From Dyadobacter sp. CY261 (GTDB lineage: Bacteria; Bacteroidota; Bacteroidia; Cytophagales; Spirosomataceae), in NCBI RefSeq assembly GCF_021440085.1, contig NZ_JAKCPW010000007.1:186001-250000 (forward strand): a DNA stretch of 64,000 nt. The letters are read 5' to 3'. The notes below the pieces were generated by a model that was given only the letters and a program-made list of their open reading frames with translations, searched no databases and was not told the DNA's origin. Shown here in pieces: positions 41,592 through 51,600 of this stretch (the first letter of the stretch is position 1; each line of letters starts with the position of its first letter). A program made the translations under genes and the position numbers.

Positions 41592-41765
41592 TTAGTGGCG
41601 TAGCGCCCGGAACTCCGCTGGTTTCACAGCAATGTCGCCGCTACCTAGCACTTCTGTGAAACGGATCACCGGTACTGGTATTTCCTCTTGTATATCATCA
41701 GATTCACAGGATGATAGCTGCGCAGGAGCTCCCGGCAGGAAGCCGAATCGTTTTAGATTTTTCAT
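41592..41765 (-). CDS. Small lipoprotein-like frame, possibly decayed
   Basis: ATG at 41765 gives 57 residues starting MKNLKRFGFLPGAPAQLSSC, which looks like a lipoprotein signal (lipobox LSSC) whose hydrophobic core has been broken by Pro and Gln. The rest (DDIQEEIPVPVIRFTEVLGS) matches no family I know. It is on the strand of the haloperoxidase-like gene, 118 bases upstream of it. It may be a real short gene or the front of a truncated one. The frame remains open to 42035 but without coding character. Confidence 0.35.
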   Translation of the reverse strand: MKNLKRFGFLPGAPAQLSSCESDDIQEEIPVPVIRFTEVLGSGDIAVKPAEFRALRH

Positions 41766-42178
41766 GACTAATAAATTTTTGTTGTTTGACTGCCCCAAAA
41801 TTATAGCGGCGAAATGCACAATGCAGCAGCCGGTTTTCGGGAACGGACGAAATGCCGGAAACGGCTCATCAAACCGGGGTCTGGATGTATGAATTCCTAT
41901 CGGTGCTTTTTCGTATTTACCGCTTAATAAGTTCATTATCAGTTGAGAAAAGTATTGCAGGAAAATGGAGAATGGAAAATTTAGGGTGAATACTGACCCA
42001 AGGTCTGCGGGCGGTATAATGCCCTTGGAAGACACACCGGAAAAGAGGTGCGCTCAACTTTTAACCCGCGAAATCGCAACTTGGAACGGTCAATCGGGGG
42101 TTTGGCGCGGTTGGGACCCGGGGGGCTTGGTGGAGCTTCTTTTTTTGGTAACTTAGTGCCACACAAGATTTTACGTCC
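41766..42178. other. Divergent intergenic stretch before the LytS-type kinase
   Basis: This stretch holds the promoters of the minus-strand haloperoxidase set and of the plus-strand kinase/regulator pair. Short frames on both strands have no coding features. CCAAGG and CCTTGG (about 41999-42028) can pair as a loose hairpin. I see no clear TAnnTTTG element. Confidence 0.45.
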
Positions 42179-45100
42179 ATGGCCCGGCGACATTACCTGC
42201 GGAAGGTTTTTCCTGTCTTTTTGATGATCATTCTTCCAATGATCGCTTGTGCGCACAAACTCGCGCAACAGCATTATACGATTGCCGACGGACTGGATAA
42301 TGTCAGGGTTTACTTTTTACAACCTGATAACGCAAGCCGCATTTGGGTAGCAACCGATTGGGGGCTGGATTTTTTTGACCAGGAACAGCAGCTGATCGCT
42401 TCCGCGAAGTTGCCGAAATTGCCCAAGGGACTCATTAATGACCTGGCTGTCGGCCCGGATGGGACGATATGGGTGGCCGGGAATAAGCTGTACAAGTTGA
42501 AAATGTCGGCAGACCTCAAACTGCACGTCGATACCACGGTGGTCGGTTATGCGCCACATTACAATAGGGTTGGGACCTCTTTTCTGACCGTCGATCATCA
42601 AAACCGCGCCTGGTTTGCCGGCCTGCCCGATTCGCCTTTTACCGAAAACGGCATTTCCTGCTTGCAGGGAGACAAAGTGCAGGACATGACTAGCCGGATG
42701 TTCGCCGGCCGCAAACCGGAGATCGTGGATATGCGTGCCGACTGGGCCGGAAAACGTTTGCTGGTTGTGACCAAAGACGGGCGGCTCTGGCAATGGAAAG
42801 ATGAAAAAATGTCTTTAATAGCAATCGAAGGAACCGTTAGGCGAATCTTGCAAAGCCCTTCCGGTCAGCTTTTCGCATTGACCAACTCGGCCGCTTTCCG
42901 GCTTAAACCGGAGGGTGTTGAGTTAGTGGTCAGCATTCCGGCAGATATCCGCAAAATGGAAGTATTCGCAATCAGCGACAAACTCGAAATCGCATTTCCA
43001 GGAGAGGATGGCCATATATGCTGGTACGATGGCGACGACGTTTTCAATTCCGGCGTCAAAACGGCGACTGTACGCAGTATGATTTTTGACAAAAACGGTG
43101 ACCTCTGGGCCGGGACCATCAATGGTATCAACCGCATTATCCGTGGCGGCTGGCGCTATTTCGATCATTCCGTGGGGCTACCCGAGGAAACCGTGTCGGT
43201 AACCGAAGACCGGAACGGCACGATGTGGTTCGCGTCTCGCGGCCAGGGGCTGAGCAGGCTCGTAAACGGGACGATTGTTGCGGACAGCACCTATTTTGGC
43301 ACCTTTCCGGTCAAAGATTTTATCGCCGCTACCAACCGCGACGCAGACGGGAACCTGATCTTTTCCTCGGTAGGGGGTAAAGGATTGCTCTGGTTTGACG
43401 GTCAAAATTACCGCAAGCTGCCCGCCAGTGAGACAGGTAACAATATCCGGGGTTTTTACGACGACGTAGCCAATAACCGTTACCTGTTTGCATGCAGCAA
43501 AATGCTGCTGATTTACAACCGGCGCACATTAGCGCTCGTTGGCCGGATGGCGCTTCCTTCGACGGGTTATTATGACATTGAGAAGGACCGCTTCGGCCGG
43601 TTTTGGATTGCAGGGCAAAACAGCTGCGTGATCTGGGACGGCAAGTCTGCGAAGTTCGAAACGATGCATTATGCCGCGCAGCAGTTTTCTTCCTGGATGG
43701 TTTTTGACCTTCACCGCGATGCACGCGGCAATATGTGGCTCGCTACCGATGAAGGATTGTGGATTTACGATTACAAGCACTTCCGGCGCGTAGCTGGTTC
43801 GCATTTGAGAAGGGTTATCAATTTTTGCCAGCCTCTTGGCGGATCGTACCTGCTCCTCGGGGCTATTGAGGGATTGTATGTGCTGGATCTGGACAAATAT
43901 TATCGGAATGGGGAGGAATGGATCAGCTGGTTTGACCATAAAAATGGCTATGAAGGGCAAAGCGTATCGCACGCCTGCTTTCGGGATAATTGCGGAAGAT
44001 GGTGGATGGCGACACACGACAGGCTGATGATGATTCCCGAAAACGACCTCTTAAACCTTCTGAACCGCGTTCCTACGGGTATCAGGGCGTTCCGGGATGT
44101 GCAGTCGGCCAGCGTTTACCGACCAGGAAACGGCCCGCTCAGACTGAGCCCCTATTTAAAAGACCTGGAAATACAATTGCTCGAACCGAATCACCAGAAC
44201 TTGCTGGCCAATTCGGTTTACACCTACAAAATTGAGCGGCTCGACAACCCTGACCCTAAGCTGGAATGGTCGGACCCGGTGCAGCGGAGCAGTATTCCAT
44301 TGAAAAACCTCTCGGACGGTAAATACCGGATCACGCTGAAAGTGCTGCGCGCTAATGGCATGTGGAACACAAAAGATATCGTGCAGGAATTTGAAATAGC
44401 GCCTTTCTGGTATGCGACAATGTGGTTTCGAACGCTACTTGCATTGGCTATTGCAGGTTGTATTTTCTATTTCATTCTCAGGGAGGTACAGAAACAGGCG
44501 CGTCGCCAGCAGGAGATCCTGCGTGCCAAGCAACGGGTTACAGAGCTGGAACTGGAAGCATCGGAGCAGCGGAATGTCGAAGCGGGCATGAGCCGTGAGC
44601 TGGCCGAAGCCGGGCGCGAGCGCGCATTGCTGGAAATGAGGGCGATCACCAATCAGATCGATCCGCACTTCGTATCTAATTTCCTGACCGCCGTGCAATC
44701 CATGCTTTACAAGAATGAGTCCGAAAAAGTCGTGCATTACCTGGCCAAGTTCGGGAGTATTTTCAGGCATAAGCTGTTGAGCGGCAGTCAGGTTTTCTGG
44801 ACTTTGGGAGAAGAAATGGATTTCGTCGGCAACTATCTCGAGCTGGAAAAAGTGCGTTTCCGGCATCGCATCCAGTCAGAGACGGAAGTGGACGTCAATG
44901 TGCCGATGGACACCATCATCCCGAAGATGCTGATCCAGGGGTACGTTTCGAACGCGATCAAACATGGGCTGGAAAACAAGCCCGAGGGGGGTACGGTGCA
45001 TATCGGCATAGCAGTAGCGGGAAGCCGGTTGCACATCACGGTAAAGGACGACGGCGTGGGCCTTGAAAATGCGAAGAAGTACAACCGCAGGTCCACCGGT

Positions 45101-45292
45101 AGGGGCCTGGCGATCAACGAAGCGCTTTTCGACCAGCTAAATCAATACAATATTCCCCAAAGTTACCAAGTACATTCCGACCGCCGGGAGGCTGGCGAAG
45201 ACGGAGTTTGCGCAGAAGCATTTCTGCCGCTGTATCCGATACTGCCACCGGAGGAACTGGTAGCAGTTACCAATGATCAGTCACTCAATTAA
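42179..45292 (+). CDS. Propeller-containing LytS-type sensor histidine kinase
   Basis: The 1037-residue protein has a signal peptide (VFPVFLMIILPMIACA), a periplasmic part of propeller blades (ASRIWVATDWGLDFFD, GDLWAGTINGINRIIRG, GNMWLATDEGLWIYD), a Y_Y_Y domain around residues 660-745, one membrane helix (TLLALAIAGCIFYFIL), a coiled coil, and a His_kinase domain with the acceptor in NQIDPHFVSNFL and N-box NAIKHGL. Unlike hybrid HTCS proteins it has no DNA-binding domain. The gene for its LytTR partner starts directly at the next base after the stop. Its ligand is probably a periplasmic sugar or similar molecule. Confidence 0.94.
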   Translation: MARRHYLRKVFPVFLMIILPMIACAHKLAQQHYTIADGLDNVRVYFLQPDNASRIWVATDWGLDFFDQEQQLIASAKLPKLPKGLINDLAVGPDGTIWVAGNKLYKLKMSADLKLHVDTTVVGYAPHYNRVGTSFLTVDHQNRAWFAGLPDSPFTENGISCLQGDKVQDMTSRMFAGRKPEIVDMRADWAGKRLLVVTKDGRLWQWKDEKMSLIAIEGTVRRILQSPSGQLFALTNSAAFRLKPEGVELVVSIPADIRKMEVFAISDKLEIAFPGEDGHICWYDGDDVFNSGVKTATVRSMIFDKNGDLWAGTINGINRIIRGGWRYFDHSVGLPEETVSVTEDRNGTMWFASRGQGLSRLVNGTIVADSTYFGTFPVKDFIAATNRDADGNLIFSSVGGKGLLWFDGQNYRKLPASETGNNIRGFYDDVANNRYLFACSKMLLIYNRRTLALVGRMALPSTGYYDIEKDRFGRFWIAGQNSCVIWDGKSAKFETMHYAAQQFSSWMVFDLHRDARGNMWLATDEGLWIYDYKHFRRVAGSHLRRVINFCQPLGGSYLLLGAIEGLYVLDLDKYYRNGEEWISWFDHKNGYEGQSVSHACFRDNCGRWWMATHDRLMMIPENDLLNLLNRVPTGIRAFRDVQSASVYRPGNGPLRLSPYLKDLEIQLLEPNHQNLLANSVYTYKIERLDNPDPKLEWSDPVQRSSIPLKNLSDGKYRITLKVLRANGMWNTKDIVQEFEIAPFWYATMWFRTLLALAIAGCIFYFILREVQKQARRQQEILRAKQRVTELELEASEQRNVEAGMSRELAEAGRERALLEMRAITNQIDPHFVSNFLTAVQSMLYKNESEKVVHYLAKFGSIFRHKLLSGSQVFWTLGEEMDFVGNYLELEKVRFRHRIQSETEVDVNVPMDTIIPKMLIQGYVSNAIKHGLENKPEGGTVHIGIAVAGSRLHITVKDDGVGLENAKKYNRRSTGRGLAINEALFDQLNQYNIPQSYQVHSDRREAGEDGVCAEAFLPLYPILPPEELVAVTNDQSLN

Positions 45293-46090
45293 ATGATGAA
45301 TACGAAACAATTAGTTGCGAAAGTCGCCATTATCGACGATGAATTTTTTGTAAGGGAAACACTGGTGAGCATGCTGGCCGGTATTCCGAATGCCGTCGTC
45401 GTGGGCGAAGCAGAGGACGTCGGCAGCGGCATCGAACTGATCCTGGAAAAAGAGCCGGATCTAATTTTGCTCGACATTAAAATGCCGGTCCGAAGCGGTT
45501 TTGACCTGCTCGAAGAATTGACAAACAGGCAGCGATCCTATGGTTTGATTTTTGTTTCGGGCTATCCCGATGAAGCATTGACGGCCGTTCAAAAAGCGGC
45601 TCCCTATTTCCATTCCGACTTCGTAGTGAAGCCGATCGATCCCGAGATGCTGCAACAGAAGTTTTCGATCTTCTTTAACAAATGGCAAGCCGCAAAGGAG
45701 CAGGAGAATGAACTTTCCGGCTTACTGGAAACGGGTATTCAAGCCAGTTACAAGGCCAACCATCTCGTCTTTCAGAACTCCCAGCTTTTTCATTGCATCG
45801 ATATTGATGACATTTTGTATTGTGAATCGGCTAACCGGCAGATCAACGTTTATTGTACACAGTTCGAGCATATCAATGTCCCCAATACAACGCTTGATGC
45901 GATCGAAAAGCTGCTTCCCGACGACCGGTTTTTGCGCATTGGCAAGAGCCATATCCTGAACAGGTCGGCGATACGGTTTATTCAGAAGGGAAGCAGGCCG
46001 GTTTGTATTCTGGCGCTCAATGGGAAGCGATATGAAGTGCAGCTTTACGCAAGTAATGTGGAGAAAGTAGAGCAGAGCTATTTTTTATAA
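45293..46090 (+). CDS. LytTR-family response regulator
   Basis: The 265-residue protein has a receiver domain (IIDDEFFVRETL, phospho-Asp in LLDIKMPVRSG, Lys in DFVVKPID) and a C-terminal LytTR DNA-binding domain (IDDILYCESANRQINVY, DDRFLRIGKSHILN). ATG follows the kinase stop with no gap. Together they form a complete two-component system of the LytS/LytTR type. Targets may be the divergent haloperoxidase/receptor set or the glycosidase and SusCD genes downstream; the sequence does not decide. The gene converges on the glycosidase at 46201. Confidence 0.94.
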   Translation: MMNTKQLVAKVAIIDDEFFVRETLVSMLAGIPNAVVVGEAEDVGSGIELILEKEPDLILLDIKMPVRSGFDLLEELTNRQRSYGLIFVSGYPDEALTAVQKAAPYFHSDFVVKPIDPEMLQQKFSIFFNKWQAAKEQENELSGLLETGIQASYKANHLVFQNSQLFHCIDIDDILYCESANRQINVYCTQFEHINVPNTTLDAIEKLLPDDRFLRIGKSHILNRSAIRFIQKGSRPVCILALNGKRYEVQLYASNVEKVEQSYFL

Positions 46091-46200
46091 TGCATTAGTT
46101 GATCCCATCGCTGGAAGCAAATCGTAAGAAATTACATCGGAAAATTTTGAAGTAGAGCTACGGGCCGGCGCCATTTCAAAAAATTTATCCGATCCCGGAA

Positions 46201-48267
46201 TCATTGATGAAGATTGACCTGGATGGGTTTCTTCCCATTCCAGTCGAATGAAAGTGTCTCTTTGCCCGGTCTGAGAATGGTTACCTTGGTGTCTCTGGCC
46301 TGCCGGTCGACAACGATATCGAATTTCTCACCAAAGGCATCGACGTTCTGCAATCGCATAAAATTCCACTTGGACGGCAGCGTGGGGCTGATCGCAAATG
46401 AATGCAGGCCGGTTGGGCGCAGGCCGAAAAGACCTTCGGTGTATATCCTGCAATACAACGCGCTTTCCGTCGCAAGATGTCGCTGATTCCCCTCTGGATA
46501 GGCCTCCACAGGGTAGGGTACATGTTCTCCGAGCAATCGCCTGTTGGAATAATAAGTAAGGTAATCGATGCCTTTGTTGGTGGCGCCGGATGCAAGTACA
46601 CCACGAAGTGCGTAAAGCGTGGAGCGGTCCCAGAAAACGGTGCTTCCGGCCTCGGTGGCTAGGCCGTCCGAAGTCCATAATGTGGGTGAGAACAGGGCAT
46701 TGACGGTGCCCTCTTTCCGCTCGAATAAGCCCACGGTGAGCGGCATACATATCCACGATCGCAAAGTGGTGTTGCCATTATAGTACCGGTAGGTAGGGTA
46801 GCCTGCCACATCCGCACCGAAGAACGCCTCAATGGCTTTTCTGAGCTTTCCGGCTTGTTCGAGGTATAAATTTGTTTGTGCTTTCGGTTTACCAAGGTCC
46901 TTGCTGAGCATCGCGGCCGACAACAGGGCGTCATAATACAGGCAACTCGTAGCCAGATTCGCCTTCCCGGCAGGAAAACGGCCTTCGAGCTCGTCGCTGT
47001 CGGAATCCACCACCCCTTCCGCGTTGATCTTCTTGTAGCAAAAAGCAAGGCACCATTCGATCAGCGGCCAGAGCCTGTTCGCCGTTTTGGCATCTCCCCG
47101 GGCCAGGGCAAACCTGGCTGCACCATAAGCAATCATTGCCTGGTCGCCCCGGTCGCCTGCGCCGTTCCAGTAACCCGTGCCTTCGGCGATGATCGAACTC
47201 GGAATAGGCTTGTACGCGGGGTTCATATACCGGGCAAACCAGTCGTAGGCCGTAACCGATGCTTCCGCGCCGAGCGGGTCGCCTGCGTATGCGAAATACG
47301 GACCTGCATATTCCGCCTGGTCGTTCGCCCAGATCCCCGCGTAGTAGGTCAGGCCACCGGGACTGTTTACATAGCCATTTTTTGTCTTGAATATACTTTC
47401 GGTCGCACGTAGTTTTGCAAATGCGAATGCGGTGTTCAGCACAGGATCGGGAGTTTGGATTTCGAGCCCGTTCCATATCGCGGCCACTCTTTCCCGCCGC
47501 TGCTGCTCTTCCTGCCAGGCGTCGGGCAACGTGGGTTTTTCCAAATGGCGGACGGCCTGGTAAGTGACCTGAAAAGCCGCCGAATCGCCGGGCTGAATGC
47601 TTTTCGAGCCATCGTCGCCTGTGCTTTGAACGACGGCAAGCGGGCCGTCGACGCTGAGCAAAGTGTCTGTTCTCGTTTCGGTGTATTTATATTCCATTGC
47701 GACCGTTACCGCTCGCTCGCTCTGGTTAATAAACACAAATCGCTCGAAAGCGGCCGCCCGTTTGACGGACGGAAACAGCTTTCTTTTCAGCACCAATCCT
47801 TTTGAAGAACTGGCTGCCTTCACTGGCTTTAACAAGCTCTGGATTTCAAGAACCCCGTCGAACACGATTTGCCCGACCGTTTCCCGAAGGCCGGGCAGAT
47901 GCGAGCCATTCAGTAACCGGGGCTTCAATGGCTGGCCGTCGACCAGGAACGCAGGCAGGTCCGCGTCCGTGAATGTGCGCATGAGGCTGGCGTGGGTGTC
48001 ATTGGGTTTCAGCCGGAAAGAGGGAAATATGACGGTTCTCCGGACTGTCGGCTGGCCCAGTGTATCAACCCCATATTCCAGCCAGAGCGATACCTGTTCG
48101 CCGCTCATTTCGATGTGGTCGCTGTGCGGCAGCCGCCCGGTCACGTTCCATTGTATCCCGCCGTTCTGACGGATCGTCCATCGGTTATCCTGTGCGGGTT
48201 GCCCGTTGCCGGCAAGTGCGGTGAGCATGCAGGCCGCGCGCAGGATATTCAGAAATAGGTGCTTCAT
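46201..48267 (-). CDS. Six-hairpin glycosidase-like protein
   Basis: I place the start at 48267 (MKHLFLNILRAACMLTALAG), which yields a signal peptide and 688 residues; the open frame to 48630 adds an AT-rich stretch with improbable composition. An N-terminal beta domain is followed by an (alpha/alpha)6 barrel with GIWANDQAEYAGPYFAYAGD, EGTGYWNGAGDRGDQAMIAYG and YYDALLSAAM, and a small C-terminal beta domain. The layout matches six-hairpin glycosidases (clan with GH78-like enzymes), but I cannot assign a family or linkage. It is divergent from susC across a repeat-bearing promoter region. Confidence 0.8.
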   Translation of the reverse strand: MKHLFLNILRAACMLTALAGNGQPAQDNRWTIRQNGGIQWNVTGRLPHSDHIEMSGEQVSLWLEYGVDTLGQPTVRRTVIFPSFRLKPNDTHASLMRTFTDADLPAFLVDGQPLKPRLLNGSHLPGLRETVGQIVFDGVLEIQSLLKPVKAASSSKGLVLKRKLFPSVKRAAAFERFVFINQSERAVTVAMEYKYTETRTDTLLSVDGPLAVVQSTGDDGSKSIQPGDSAAFQVTYQAVRHLEKPTLPDAWQEEQQRRERVAAIWNGLEIQTPDPVLNTAFAFAKLRATESIFKTKNGYVNSPGGLTYYAGIWANDQAEYAGPYFAYAGDPLGAEASVTAYDWFARYMNPAYKPIPSSIIAEGTGYWNGAGDRGDQAMIAYGAARFALARGDAKTANRLWPLIEWCLAFCYKKINAEGVVDSDSDELEGRFPAGKANLATSCLYYDALLSAAMLSKDLGKPKAQTNLYLEQAGKLRKAIEAFFGADVAGYPTYRYYNGNTTLRSWICMPLTVGLFERKEGTVNALFSPTLWTSDGLATEAGSTVFWDRSTLYALRGVLASGATNKGIDYLTYYSNRRLLGEHVPYPVEAYPEGNQRHLATESALYCRIYTEGLFGLRPTGLHSFAISPTLPSKWNFMRLQNVDAFGEKFDIVVDRQARDTKVTILRPGKETLSFDWNGKKPIQVNLHQ

Positions 48268-48384
48268 GAAGTTGGATTGATTTAAAAATGAATGAGACGA
48301 CTCATTGCCTATGGTGCCGCTTGCGCTGTGTATTATTAAAAATGTCATCTGGGGGTAAATGTACCAATAATTTAAAAGCATAGA

Positions 48385-48394
48385 ATAGTATAGG
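48385..48394. repeat. Single upstream copy of the ATAGTATAG repeat
   Basis: ATAGTATAGG matches nine of ten bases of the unit repeated at 48515-48534. It is closer to the glycosidase start (118 bases) than to susC, so each divergent gene has one site cluster near it. Confidence 0.4.
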
Positions 48395-48514
48395 CTAAGA
48401 AGATGTAGGAATGAGCAAGATATATGTGTCAGAATGATACTTAATAATAGTGATATAGCCAGTTTAGTACTTATGAGGCCGATTTGCACTAATGTGAAAA
48501 ATATTTTACCAAAA

Positions 48515-48537
48515 ATAGTATAGAATAGTATAGAATA
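48515..48537. repeat. Tandem 10-bp repeat ATAGTATAGA upstream of susC
   Basis: Two exact head-to-tail units (48515-48524, 48525-48534) and a partial third follow one another at one DNA helical turn, 110-130 bases before the susC ATG. Regular spacing suggests a protein-binding array, e.g. for the GntR regulator at 55021, the LytTR regulator at 45293, or a sigma/anti-sigma pair elsewhere. Confidence 0.5.
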
Positions 48538-48643
48538 AATAAAAATTGTGTTCTTTTGATAAAAAATTAGACAGTAGGAGTGTGCCAGGCGGTATCCGGA
48601 GACCGGTCTGGGCAGTCCAGATTCACTCATAACCCTTTTTCAT

Positions 48644-51600
48644 ATGACTATCTCTACGCGCTTTTTTCCACTGCTCCTGGCCGTGCTGCTCGTTTGCACC
48701 GCGACGGTCAGGGCCCAGGTTCCGGTCTCGGGCCGGGTAACGGACGCTTCCGGCCCGCTGGTCGGTGTAAGTGTGATCATCAAGGGCGCAAACGGTGGTA
48801 CATCTACCAATGCGGACGGTAACTTCTCGATCAATGTGCCCTCTGCCGATGCTATCCTCGTCTTTTCTTATATCGGCTACATTCCCCGCGAGATCCAGGT
48901 GGGGAAGCAAAGTAAACTGGACGTGCTATTGGAGGCCGATACCAAGGCGCTCGATGAAGTGGTAGTGGTAGGCTACGGAACAAAAACACGGGCAGACCTC
49001 ACCGGATCGGTATCGACGATCAAAGGATCTGAACTGGAAAAGTCGCCTGCCAGCAACCTTACCAACTCCATCGCCGGCCGCGTACCCGGCCTGATCGCCA
49101 ATACCAGAAGTGGCGAGCCCGGGAACGACAATGCCGAAATATTCGTCCGCGGGAAGGCAACGCTCGGCAGCACCGGCGCGCTGGTCGTGATCGACGGCAT
49201 TCCCGACCGTTCGGGAGGCTTCGCGCGGCTCAATCCCGCCGACATCGAGTCGTTCACGGTGATTAAAGACGCGACGGCGGCGATCTACGGGGCGCGGTCG
49301 GCAAATGGTGTGATCCTGATCACCACGAAACGCGGGCAGGCTGGGAAACCGGTGCTGTCCATTGGTACCAACTGGTCGCTCACGCAGGCCACGCGCGTCC
49401 CGCAAATGCTGAACTCTTATGAGTATGCGGTGGCAACCAACGAGTACGATAAGATGATCGGCCAAACGCAGACCTGGCCCGACGCATCCTTGCAGAAATT
49501 CAAAGACGGTTCCGATCCGTTATCGTTCCCCAGCACCAACTGGTGGGATGCGATCATGAAAAAGCAGGCATTACAGCACAACCAGGTAATTTCTCTCCGG
49601 GGCGGCACCGACAAGGTCACCTATTTTCTTTCCGGCCAGTACCAGAAGCAGGATGGTATTTACAAAAAAGACGCGGCCTACTACAAACAAGCCCAGGCAC
49701 GCGCCAATGTGGATATTGCCGTTACCGATAACCTGAAAATAGGCGTAGACGTGCTTTACCGCAACGAATTCCGTAATTCCGCCGTGGGCAATTACAATGC
49801 CGGGGCGATTTTCCGGGAGCTTTGGCTTGCTTATCCGTACCTCGTTCCCGTATACCCGAATGGCCTCGTGGGGCCCGGGATCGGCGGCGGGCCTAACAAC
49901 AGCATGGTGTATATCACAGGAGGGGAAGCGGGATACAGCCGGGCTACCAACGATTTCCTGCAAACCAAAACCTATTTCAAATGGGACCTTTCCAAACTCG
50001 CCGATGGTCTGTTTGTAGATGGTTATTATGCCTATGACCTTACTTTTTCAAAAACCAGGTCATTTACCAAAACGCCTCCCCCCGCTTTCCGTTATGACGG
50101 CGCTTCCGGCACTTACACCCAGATCAATTCGGCGACCAAACCCAGCTTGTCGGAGCTGCGCGGCAATTTGAAGCAGAACCTGTTGAACATCCGGCTGGGC
50201 TATAACAACCGGTTTGGCGATCATTCGGTAGAAGGCTTCGCGGCTTATGAACGTTTCGAGGGCAATGCCGACGAGATCAGCGCATTCAGGTCGAATTTCC
50301 TCAGCAACTCGCTCGACCAACTTTCGGCGGGAAGCCTGATCGGCCAGCAGAACAATTCCACGGCGGCGCAGACGGGCCGTAACAATTTTATTGCGCGGGC
50401 ATCTTATGGTTTCAAAAACAGATACCTTTTTGACTACAACATGCGCTACGACGGCTCACAGAACTTCCCGGAAGGCAAACGTTATGGCTTTTTCCCGGCA
50501 GTTTCGGCGGCATGGCGTATTTCGCAGGAGGATTTTTTCAATGCAAAAGGCATTACCGAGCTGAAACTGCGCGGATCGTGGGGTAAGACCGGTAATGATG
50601 CCGTTTCTGCATTCAACTACATCCAAACTTACCTGCTGGGAAGCGGTTTCGGTTACTCGCTTGGGCCGAATGCCTCTCAGGTCAGCTCATTGGTACCCGG
50701 CCCGACCCCTAATAAAGACATTACCTGGGAAGTGGCCACCACTACCGATGTGGCATTGGACGCCCAATTTCTGAAAGGAAAACTTGGGCTGACCGTCGAC
50801 TATTTCCGTTCCATGCGGTCGGGGATCCTCATCACACGCAGCGAGTCCGTGCCGGGCTACACGGGACTGACATTGCCGAACCAGAACCTTGGAAAGGTAC
50901 TCAACCGGGGTATTGAGGTGGAAGCCTATTACAATGGCACGATTGGGACGAGCTTTGGTTACAATATCCGGGGCAACCTTACTTTCGCCCGTAACAAGGT
51001 CATTTTCATGGATGAAGCCGCAAGTGTGCCTTCCTATCAGTGCAAAACAAACATCCCGATCGACTCCTGGCTCGTGTATGAATCCGATGGCTTGTACCAG
51101 AACCAGGCGGAGATCGACGCGACTCCGCACCCTGCCAATACCGCGCCCGGCGACATCCGTTACAAGGATATCAATGGCGACGGCGCGATCAATGGCCTGG
51201 ATCAGGTAAGACAATCCTCAGTCCGCACGCCGGAGCTGATCTATGGCACATCGCTGGGTTTCTCATGGCGTAATCTGGACCTTTCGCTTTTTGTGCAGGG
51301 ACAGGCCAGGGCACAATCGTACCTCGCACCGGCGGGGCTGAATATGGCACGCGAGTTTTTCGATGGTCGCTGGCAACAGGAGGGCGACAACCAGTTCCCG
51401 CGCAATTTCAATGGCCCTACCGGCGCGTCGAGGGGCGTGAACACGCTGACTTCGGATTTCTGGCTTCGCAATGCGTCGTTCCTTCGGCTAAAAAATGTGG
51501 AGCTGGGTTTTGCGGTGCCTTCCGGCTTGCTGAAAAAGGCAAAAATGCACAGCGCGCGGATCTATATCAATGGCAGTAACCTGTTTTCCATTGACCAATT

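Larger units (their letters stand above)
48268..48643. other. Divergent promoter region between glycosidase and susC
   Basis: The 376 bases are AT-rich and non-coding. They carry the ATAGTATAGA repeats listed separately. Open frames across this region (the upstream extension of the glycosidase frame) have a composition unlike genes in the window. No clean -33/-7 pair was found. Confidence 0.6.

Noticed and set aside
48268-48630. N-terminal extension of the glycosidase frame up to an ATG at 48630
   Set aside because: The 121 extra residues are encoded by AT-rich, repeat-bearing DNA and would place the clear signal peptide in the middle of the protein.
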